NCBI GenBank assembly: GCA_937921735.1
Contig: CAKZTQ010000032.1
Coordinates: 1-64,000 of the forward strand
Origin: an uncultured archaeon
GTDB lineage: Archaea; Hadarchaeota; Hadarchaeia; Hadarchaeales; Hadarchaeaceae
DNA length: 64,000 nt
Direction of reading: 5' to 3'
In this document: positions 57,791-64,000 of the stretch, one piece after another
Position numbering within the stretch: position 1 is the stretch's first letter
How the letters are laid out: each line of letters starts with the position of its first letter
Made by a program: the position numbers and the translations under genes
The notes under the pieces: generated by a model
What the model saw: the letters and a program-made list of their open reading frames with translations, nothing else
What the model was told of the DNA's origin: nothing
Database searches by the model: none

Positions 57791-58546
57791 TCATACCCGT
57801 CGCGCGAAGGTCAGGTATCCGGTATGAGCGATCATTCGAGTCTTCGGCCTCGTGCTGCCTGGTTTGACCTCGAATTCCCTGACCAGGCATTCTATGGTTT
57901 GGTAGTTGACGAAGCTATAATTGGGCAGTTCCGCGTGTAGCCTCTGAATGTGCTCGATGCATGGGGAGAAGACCGCGAGGTAACCCCCTGGCTTAAGTGC
58001 CGCTTCAGCATGGGGTAATACCCGCTCGGGCTGGGGCAAATCTAGCGCAACGAGGTCAACGTCTCGTTCCTCTATTCCCTCGTAGATATCTTTGAGCTTT
58101 ATCGTCACGATATCGCTCAGCCCGGCCGAGCGGATGTTGTCCTCGGCTAATCGAGCGAAGTCCTCCCTGACCTCGTAGCTTATCACTCGGCCGTTCGGCC
58201 TCACCAGATTTGCTAAAAACATCGCCAGCGCCCCCGAGCCGGCCCCCGCGTCCACCACGATATCGCCAGGGCCTAGCCCAGTGTAAGCGATTATCTGCGC
58301 CGCGTCCTTTGGGAGCACTATCTGAGGGGCGCGTTTCATCTTCTGCAAAAAGTCCGTGATTCTTGGCCGCAAAAGTACGAACTCTTTGCCGGTGTGCGAT
58401 TTCAACCTCTCGCCTGGTTTTTTGCCGATCGCGGCGCCGAGGTCGATGGCACCTAAATCGGTATGTAGTTGTCTGGGCTCCGCTGCGACGAGATATTTTC
58501 TGCCTCTTTCATCGATCAGTATTACCTTCTCTCCCCTTTGGATCAT
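57791..58546 (-). CDS. trmI: tRNA (adenine-N1)-methyltransferase TrmI
   Basis: 251 residues. IQRGEKVILIDERGRKYLV is the N-terminal barrel; RAPQIVLPKDAAQIIAYTGLGPGDIVVDAGAGSGALAMFLA holds the SAM motif, VISYEVREDFARLAEDNI the ribose-binding acid, and DVDLVALDLPQPERVL the catalytic Asp. It makes m1A at positions 57/58 of archaeal tRNA. It converges with the DUF35 gene. Confidence 0.94.
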   Translation of the reverse strand: MIQRGEKVILIDERGRKYLVAAEPRQLHTDLGAIDLGAAIGKKPGERLKSHTGKEFVLLRPRITDFLQKMKRAPQIVLPKDAAQIIAYTGLGPGDIVVDAGAGSGALAMFLANLVRPNGRVISYEVREDFARLAEDNIRSAGLSDIVTIKLKDIYEGIEERDVDLVALDLPQPERVLPHAEAALKPGGYLAVFSPCIEHIQRLHAELPNYSFVNYQTIECLVREFEVKPGSTRPKTRMIAHTGYLTFARRV

Positions 58547-58609
58547 CCAATCGCCAATTTTGTTGTCGAGCTTATATATCCCCTGTTAAACGTTGGATAA
58601 GGGGGCGTC

Positions 58610-59500
58610 ATGCGCATGAGTTTGCCGTTCCTCTACATGCGGCCGCGGCAAATGATCGCCATACCCGCGATCCTTTCCGTCATCTTCTTGATCGCAATTT
58701 TGATTCGTGGGGTTCCCATTGGCATGGAGTTCACCGGTGGCACGTTGGTCAGGATTCGCGGGCTTGATGATCGGCCCGACCTTTCGATGGTCGAGCCTGC
58801 GGTTGAGAATTTTTTAGGCTCGAAGATATATCTCAAGATAACTGAGGACCGCACCCGTCAAACTGGAAGGTTTGGATTGGACTTGGAGACCAGCAAGGTG
58901 TTGAGCGAGGAGGAAAAGGTCGAGCTTCAGAAGTTTTTGGAGAAGAAATTTGGCATAACGGGGAACTACGGCGCGGAATGGTTTGGTTCTATACTCACGG
59001 GCATCTATCGAGAGCAAGCGCGTCGGGCGATAATTGCTGCGATCATCGCGATGGCCATCATCATCTTCATCGCGTTTAGGCGCAAGGTGGTGGTCGGTGC
59101 CATCCTCCTTTGCCTAGGCCTTGACATGCTCGGGACACTTGGATGCATGGCGATATTTGGAGTTCCCCTCACCTTGGCATCGATCGCTGGACTCCTGATG
59201 CTCATAGGTTATGCCGTCGATACCAATATCCTGCTGTCGGTTCAAACCGTGAAGCGCTTGGGAGGTGAGGTAAGGGAACGGATCCTCACCGCCATGAAAA
59301 CTGGGCTGATGATGAGCGGCACCACAGCGCTGGCGATGATCATCATTAATGTCATCACCGTTGCTCCGGCCCTCTACCAGCTCTCCGCGGTTCTTATATT
59401 CGGTATCTTGGTCGACATCGTCAACACTTGGTTCTTGAACGCAGGGATTTTGTTGTGGCATTCAAGCCGAATTAAGGAGGAGTTCTATGTCAGCGAGTAG
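58610..59500 (+). CDS. secF: Protein-export membrane protein SecF
   Basis: 296 residues with six membrane helices. GMEFTGGTLVRIRG follows helix 1; the C-terminal half carries LCLGLDMLGTLGCMAIFGVPLTLASIAGLLMLIGYAVDTNILLSVQTVKR, which includes the YxVDxxI/L SecF motif. SecDF helps preproteins out of the SecYE channel. Archaeal order secF-secD, with a 14-bp overlap. Confidence 0.95.
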   Translation: MRMSLPFLYMRPRQMIAIPAILSVIFLIAILIRGVPIGMEFTGGTLVRIRGLDDRPDLSMVEPAVENFLGSKIYLKITEDRTRQTGRFGLDLETSKVLSEEEKVELQKFLEKKFGITGNYGAEWFGSILTGIYREQARRAIIAAIIAMAIIIFIAFRRKVVVGAILLCLGLDMLGTLGCMAIFGVPLTLASIAGLLMLIGYAVDTNILLSVQTVKRLGGEVRERILTAMKTGLMMSGTTALAMIIINVITVAPALYQLSAVLIFGILVDIVNTWFLNAGILLWHSSRIKEEFYVSE

Positions 59501-61220
59501 GGACTGGCACATTTGGTTGCTCGTGCTCGTTACATTGTTTTCGGCGATGTTGCTCATAAGGCCGGGTATAAAATACGGGGTAGACATCGCCGGCGGATCT
59601 AGGATAACTTTGCGGTTGGAGGCATCTCACGTTACCATCAAAATAGAGGATTTGTCCAAGTTGGACAACCTCGTCAGAACGCTCGAGGACAACTTGCTTT
59701 CGACGGTCAAGGTAGTGGCCTACAACGAAAACGTAAAACAGATCACGCTGGAAGTGGGCAGGGCTGTGACCGAGGACATGATATCAGGCATCATCGACAA
59801 CCTTGGACAGCTCGTTGGGCTCGAGGAAAATAAGGTCAGCGATGAAACACGCGACGAGATCATGCATATACTTCAAGCTAGGGTGGATCCGTACGGTACA
59901 ATTGGGGCCCAGTTCAAGCCGCTCGGGATGAACTTCATCCTTTTTGAAATATCAGGCATCGAGCCAGAAAGGGCCAAGGAACTGCTCGGGAGGCAAGGCA
60001 TGCTGGAGGCGTTCGTGGACAACACGCTCGTCTTGAGGGGGGGAGACATCTTGCGCGTGGGCCTGATCAGGATCGAGCTAGAAGCTGGAGGATATAAGTA
60101 CCATGTCCCGTTTGAGATTTCGGAGGATGGCGCTCGGAGATTCGCGCAAGCATCCGTTGGAAAGGCCGGCCATTGCTTGGCGATTTACTTAGATCGTCCG
60201 GACGATGCAGTTTTGATCTTTAATAGACAGCTCTTGGGAGAGCTGGAGGCCTTTACCTACGACGAGAACTTGAGGGTATTCATCCACCGCACCGGCGGAT
60301 TTCCGGTCATGGTCCCTGCGGCGGCAGTGACTCCAGGGTCGCTGGAGGTAGAGGTTCTAGAATTTCTGCAGAAACAGCGCGAGTCCGCGATTCGGGCGAT
60401 TTTTTTGGGTGAAGAAAAGGACTTTTCTCCAGTGATTGTTGATAAAATAAGGGAGCTTTTTTCGATCGTTGAGAGCATACCGAGACCCGCGGATCAAATA
60501 GCAGACGAATGGGTGCGCCGAGCCTGTGGATTAGAATCTTGGCCACAAATTCAAGCGGATATCGCCGGAAAAGCGGTGACGAACGTCGAGATAACCGGCG
60601 TTCGAAGTTCTAGGGATGATGCGGAAAGGGACGCGAGGGATCTGCAAATATTGTTGTCTCAAAGATTGCCAGTAAAAATCTCGTTTGAAGGGGAGACGGC
60701 GATCGAACCGAGACTAGGCGCCGAAATAAAGGGCGAGGCCATGAGGGCTGCGGTGGGGGCGATCGTCGGCATTTGGGCGATGCTTTACATCCGCTATAGA
60801 CGCCTTAGGATCGCTGTAGCCATCGTCGGAACGATGCTGTGTGAAGTGATTATTACGTTGGGGCTGGCTTCCGCGATTCGCTGGACGATTGGTTTGCCGG
60901 AGATAGGTGGGTTGATCGCGGTCATAGGCAGCGGCGTCGATCATCAAATAGTCATCACCGATGAAATCTTGAGAGGAGTGGCACCTCAGGCGAAAAAGGT
61001 GAGCATCAGAGGTCGGATCGGTAGGGCCTTCTCGGTGATTTTTGCTGCAGCTGCGACGACCATCGCGGCGATGGTATGCTTGGCATCGCTCGGCTTTGGT
61101 GTGATGAGGGGCTTCGCTCTGGTAACGATCATCGGCGTGTTATCTGCGGTTCTAGTCACCCGCCCGGCTTATGCTAGACTGATCAGCGCATCGTTGGCGA
61201 AGGAACTTAGCGAGGGTTAG
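59487..61220 (+). CDS. secD: Protein-export membrane protein SecD
   Basis: 577 residues. One helix near the N-terminus, then GVDIAGGSRITLRLEA, a large outer domain (about 35-415) with RVDPYGTIGAQFKPLGMNFILFEISG, and five C-terminal helices with IGLPEIGGLIAVIGSGVDHQIVITDEILRG. It works with SecF. The C-terminal end meets the convergent small membrane-protein gene with four bases of overlap. Confidence 0.94.
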   Translation: MSASRDWHIWLLVLVTLFSAMLLIRPGIKYGVDIAGGSRITLRLEASHVTIKIEDLSKLDNLVRTLEDNLLSTVKVVAYNENVKQITLEVGRAVTEDMISGIIDNLGQLVGLEENKVSDETRDEIMHILQARVDPYGTIGAQFKPLGMNFILFEISGIEPERAKELLGRQGMLEAFVDNTLVLRGGDILRVGLIRIELEAGGYKYHVPFEISEDGARRFAQASVGKAGHCLAIYLDRPDDAVLIFNRQLLGELEAFTYDENLRVFIHRTGGFPVMVPAAAVTPGSLEVEVLEFLQKQRESAIRAIFLGEEKDFSPVIVDKIRELFSIVESIPRPADQIADEWVRRACGLESWPQIQADIAGKAVTNVEITGVRSSRDDAERDARDLQILLSQRLPVKISFEGETAIEPRLGAEIKGEAMRAAVGAIVGIWAMLYIRYRRLRIAVAIVGTMLCEVIITLGLASAIRWTIGLPEIGGLIAVIGSGVDHQIVITDEILRGVAPQAKKVSIRGRIGRAFSVIFAAAATTIAAMVCLASLGFGVMRGFALVTIIGVLSAVLVTRPAYARLISASLAKELSEG

Positions 61221-61507
61221 CTGCTTAAAATTAGGCCCGCCGATATGGCTGCGAATGTCGCCATGGCCGCTACGAGGCATAAAAACTTCCTTCCTATCCC
61301 GAGTAAATCTAACACCGGTTTTGAGGTCGCATAAACTGCCGCCGCGCAGATGAAATAGAACCAAAGGACCACTGCGGATACCATCAACAATGGAAATTTC
61401 AACAGGAGTAAGATGAATGCGATGAAGCCAGCTGCGCACGCCGCTAAAGCTAGTGGGTAGAAAAGGACCAACAGTAGGACTCTCTCCCTAGTAGTCATGT
61501 CCGTCAC
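61217..61507 (-). CDS. Small membrane protein of unknown function, ATP synthase side operon
   Basis: 96 residues from GTG 61507 (or ATG 61498). Three hydrophobic helices: about 9-35, 37-58 and 72-95. No family is recognised. The start overlaps the DUF61 stop as GTGA, so it is the last gene of the atpC-atpF-atpD-DUF61 run. Confidence 0.6.
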   Translation of the reverse strand: MTDMTTRERVLLLVLFYPLALAACAAGFIAFILLLLKFPLLMVSAVVLWFYFICAAAVYATSKPVLDLLGIGRKFLCLVAAMATFAAISAGLILSS

Positions 61508-61899
61508 ACCATGAAGAAGTATTGGGTCACCGTCGGAAGCTTTCTTCTAAGGGAGGCTATCTCCGGGAGGTATACGAGAAGTTCTCCACCAGCACATTTT
61601 TTCCCCAATAGTTGGCTCACCACCTTCGCTTCAACTTCTCCAGTTATCTTTGCCGTCCCCCTGCCAAGCTTTGGATCGAAAGATACCAAAATAGGGAGAA
61701 ACAGGCTATCCCATTCGCTTTCAGGTAAAATGCTTGCTAGCAGTTCAAGCTCGTCACGTTCGAACTCGTGGACCGATCCGTTTCTGCCGACGACTTGCGG
61801 TTTTTTTGACTTCAGGGCCTCGCTCAGCGAGATCCGCTTCATCGGGAGGTGGGCATTTAGCTTGGCCAGCTCCCGCTCGATCCAGCGCTCAGAGTTCAT
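61504..61899 (-). CDS. DUF61 / UPF0216 archaeal protein
   Basis: 131 residues. WIERELAKLNAHLPMKRISLSEAL, then LPILVSFDPKLGRGTAKITGEVEAKVVSQLLGKK and LLVYLPEIASLRRKLPTVTQYFFMV match DUF61. The function is unknown; it is archaea-specific. The start overlaps the atpD stop as ATGA. Confidence 0.85.
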   Translation of the reverse strand: MNSERWIERELAKLNAHLPMKRISLSEALKSKKPQVVGRNGSVHEFERDELELLASILPESEWDSLFLPILVSFDPKLGRGTAKITGEVEAKVVSQLLGKKCAGGELLVYLPEIASLRRKLPTVTQYFFMV

Positions 61900-62534
61900 A
61901 TCCTCGCCTCGAGCATCGCTTTGATCCGTTTGAGGCGCGAGAAGTTTTCCCTTTCCATCTCACCCAGTCTCATTGTTATGAATTTTATTGTCGCTTCCAG
62001 GCGGGGGATTATTATATACTCCAGCGCGTTGGCCCTTCGCTTCGTCTTCTCCAGTTCCCTAGCTATCGCTCGAGCAGACTCCTCAAGTTCGGCCAATTCG
62101 ACTAGGAGCTCGAGGGTTTTTTCGAACTCCCTCGCCGCATCGTCTAAGGCGGAGGATGTGAAGTGAATGCTATAACCCCTTTCCAAAACCGTGCGCTCTA
62201 CTCTTTCGATCCTCAAGGCCGGGGTCATGATCCCCATTATATAGCGAGTGGACGCATCCAACTGGATCTCCCGTCTAGCCTCCCGAGAGGCTTGCTGAGT
62301 TTCGATCGTGCCGACGACGGCGAGGCAAACGGATAGCGCCCGATGGGCAGCGGATAATTGCCGCAGGGCATTCGTCCTCGCCTGTTTTACCCTTTTGAGC
62401 ACCTCAAAGAACTCGATGATGAGGGCATCCATTTTTTCGGTGAGTAAGTCATGTCCCCTCTGCGCCAAGCTGATTCTCCTCCTCAGTTTTATGAGTTCCA
62501 TCCTAGTTGGGGAGATCGCCATTGGTGCGGCCAT
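61896..62534 (-). CDS. atpD: A-type ATP synthase subunit D
   Basis: 212 residues from ATG 62534, set by GGGGGAGGT upstream. SPTRMELIKLRRRISLAQRGHDLLTEKMDALI is the classic start of this central-stalk coiled coil, and LEKTKRRANALEYIIIPRLEATIKFITMRLGEMERENFSRLKRIKAML (region about 61905-62050) the end. It turns with the rotor. In most archaea genes A and B lie just before D; here F does. Confidence 0.95.
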   Translation of the reverse strand: MAAPMAISPTRMELIKLRRRISLAQRGHDLLTEKMDALIIEFFEVLKRVKQARTNALRQLSAAHRALSVCLAVVGTIETQQASREARREIQLDASTRYIMGIMTPALRIERVERTVLERGYSIHFTSSALDDAAREFEKTLELLVELAELEESARAIARELEKTKRRANALEYIIIPRLEATIKFITMRLGEMERENFSRLKRIKAMLEARI

Positions 62535-62535
62535 T

Positions 62536-62874
62536 TTAACCTCCCCCAACTTTTTCTGTCACCCTCGCCCCGACGGCACGTTTAATAAGTTCATATAACT
62601 CATCCACCGCCGGTACATAGCCGGTCTTATCAGGTATCGCGAGCACCACCGGAAGAACCCCTTTGGCCCTCATCAACAGCTTGAACTCTTCTCCCAAATC
62701 ATCGATGGTCCGATGAGTGATCAACAATAGCCCCATATCCTTCTCCATCAAAAAACTCTTGAGTTTGGATAGGGTTTCCTCCTTGCTTACGTGTATGTGG
62801 GTATGCCGCACGCCGGCAAGCGCAAAGCCGGTCACCGTGTCAGCGTCGCCGATCACCGCGATTTTATAGCTCAA
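62536..62874 (-). CDS. atpF: A-type ATP synthase subunit F
   Basis: 112 residues from TTG 62874. YKIAVIGDADTVTGFALAGVR is the usual start; LLITHRTIDDLGEEFKLLM and LPVVLAIPDKTG follow. It binds the central stalk and regulates rotation. It overlaps the atpC end by 11 bp and stops one base before the atpD ATG. Confidence 0.93.
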   Translation of the reverse strand: MSYKIAVIGDADTVTGFALAGVRHTHIHVSKEETLSKLKSFLMEKDMGLLLITHRTIDDLGEEFKLLMRAKGVLPVVLAIPDKTGYVPAVDELYELIKRAVGARVTEKVGGG

Positions 62875-64000
62875 TTTTAGGCACCCTCACCAGCAATTCC
62901 TTAATCCTCTCCGGCTCGACTCCATCCACCTTAAGTCTAATGATTGTACGTAGGTTCTTGATCTCCGTTTCCTTCATGTAAATGTAGGAGAGCACAGGGG
63001 CTAAGCTGAGCAATTTTACTATTGACATCCATTTGCATATCCTCAGCAGCCCTTCGTCCAGCGATTTTTCCATCGCCAAAAGTGAGCCAGTGGATTCGAA
63101 GTGGGGCATGGCTCCTGTAAGGATGGGGCCATAACTGGTGTGCGATACCGCCTCAACAGATGCTGACACATCCTCAGCGAGGATCATGGACCTCAGCACC
63201 TCCTCCGATAGCTCGTGCGACGGCCTGATCACGAATTTATCTATTTCATCTGGCGGTACCCCTTCTTTTTTGAGCCGTAATATCAGCTTAATATTCACCG
63301 CGTCTATCTCGTAGCCGATCACCGCCTTCAGGATTTGGCGCTGGCGTTTCGCCTTCAACACCTCTGCCCACAAACTCGAATAATAATGCTTGTCCAAGGC
63401 GGAGGTCAGGGCGATCAACCCCAACTTCTCATAGGCCTGAAGGGCTTTAGAAGCGGCTTCGAAGTACTCGGTGCCCTCCAAATACTTGAGGAATTCCTCG
63501 AGACCCTCTGCGGCGGCCAGCAGCTCGAGCCTATGGAGGGGGAGAGTCGGAGATGGTATGAGGTCCTTCATCCTCTCCTCTTTCGGAAGCTTATCGTGGA
63601 TCGCGGCGAGTAGGACCTTGAGGTTCCAAAGATCTATTCGCTGGATCAACTTGGCGATCACCCCTCTCCCCTCTCTCGGTACCATCTGGAGGAGCTCCCG
63701 ATAGCGCTCGCTGACGCTCATCTTCAGGGCCCGTTCGATCGCGATGACGTCGATCCTTTCGGACCTCGGAATATCCTTGAGGTATGGGCCATAATCGGTA
63801 TCGTCTAAGCCGGCTAGAATATTGACGACCTTGGCCGCATCCGCGAACTCAAGGAGGCGGGACTCAGGGATGGACCTTGCCTCCCAAGCACTGATCTTCG
63901 CGCTGCAGTAAACGTATGGCGTCGTGCGTTTGGCGTGGGCGATGATCAAGACTAAAAAAATCCCCATGAGCGCGAATACCAGCATCAAAGCCAGATCACT
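62864..64000 (-). CDS. atpC: A-type ATP synthase subunit C with an N-terminal membrane helix (5' partial or uncertain)
   Basis: At least 374 residues from ATG 63988; the frame is also open to the right edge, so an earlier start cannot be excluded. YVYCSAKISAWEARSIPESRLLEFADAA begins the family part. GYEIDAVNIKLILRLKKEGVPPDEI and LRTIIRLKVDGVEPERIKELLVRV are repeat signatures. Subunit C (V-type subunit d) joins the stalk to the membrane rotor. Upstream of the family part there is a clear hydrophobic helix (MLVFALMGIFLVLIIAHAK), which many orthologues lack. Confidence 0.9.
   Translation of the reverse strand, partial: SDLALMLVFALMGIFLVLIIAHAKRTTPYVYCSAKISAWEARSIPESRLLEFADAAKVVNILAGLDDTDYGPYLKDIPRSERIDVIAIERALKMSVSERYRELLQMVPREGRGVIAKLIQRIDLWNLKVLLAAIHDKLPKEERMKDLIPSPTLPLHRLELLAAAEGLEEFLKYLEGTEYFEAASKALQAYEKLGLIALTSALDKHYYSSLWAEVLKAKRQRQILKAVIGYEIDAVNIKLILRLKKEGVPPDEIDKFVIRPSHELSEEVLRSMILAEDVSASVEAVSHTSYGPILTGAMPHFESTGSLLAMEKSLDEGLLRICKWMSIVKLLSLAPVLSYIYMKETEIKNLRTIIRLKVDGVEPERIKELLVRVPKIEL

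Overview
The window is chromosomal DNA of an archaeon. Gene content is archaeal throughout: TFB, ribosomal proteins S8e, L10e and L35Ae, Gar1, archaeosine tRNA-guanine transglycosylase, EF-2 with a diphthamide motif, A-type ATP synthase subunits, archaeal AdoMet synthetase, the thiolase/HMG-CoA synthase/DUF35 set and geranylgeranyl reductase. The lineage cannot be fixed from the sequence alone. A group-4-like [NiFe] hydrogenase, acetyl-CoA synthetase and ribose-1,5-bisphosphate isomerase would suit an anaerobic, perhaps thermophilic euryarchaeon of the Hadarchaeota kind, but that is a guess. By eye, the first ~30 kb is very GC-rich and the rest is clearly less so.

Layout. 1-2.7 kb: the 3' part of a large Ig-like surface protein. 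2.78-3.28 kb: nine 16-bp palindromes (TGACAYACGTRTGTCA), mostly 38-43 bp apart, wrapped around a frameshifted Cas2-like gene. 3.4-5.8 kb: zinc ribbon, purine nucleoside phosphorylase, cis-prenyltransferase and XTPase. 6.1-9.6 kb: an smc-scpA-scpB operon whose SMC lacks a hinge. 9.7-18.4 kb: translation, transcription and RNA modification genes. 18.5-18.8 kb: a candidate structured RNA. 18.9-25.6 kb: PheST, ThiL, Pth2 and geranylgeranyl reductase, followed on the minus strand by a strong candidate 207-nt RNA gene. 26-30.6 kb: TGS GTPase, TrkA, L10e, agmatinase and a flavoprotein. 30.6-32.2 kb: a small AT-richer insert with an ACR3 arsenite exporter, ending at tRNA-Leu. 32.3-42 kb: DUF1512, EF-2, KsgA, aspartokinase, endonuclease III and acetyl-CoA synthetase.

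42-48 kb holds a nickel/hydrogen block: NikR, two related small membrane proteins, and a five-gene operon coding for a ferredoxin, a NuoC-like protein, an HdrB-like protein, a [NiFe] large subunit and a NuoB-ferredoxin small subunit. No membrane ion-pump subunit is encoded. 48-53.6 kb carries SufT-like, ribose-bisphosphate isomerase, Lrp, a CinA-family protein, TgtA and AdoMet synthetase. 53.7-57.8 kb is a mevalonate entry cluster (two HTH regulators, HMG-CoA synthase, thiolase, DUF35). 57.8-64 kb carries TrmI, SecF-SecD and the D, F and C subunits of the ATP synthase; the C gene runs off the right edge.

The most unusual items are the palindrome array with its Cas2-like gene, the hingeless SMC, the 207-nt RNA candidate, and the HdrB-linked hydrogenase operon, in which the large-subunit frame follows an in-frame TAG and has no ordinary start codon in the right place.
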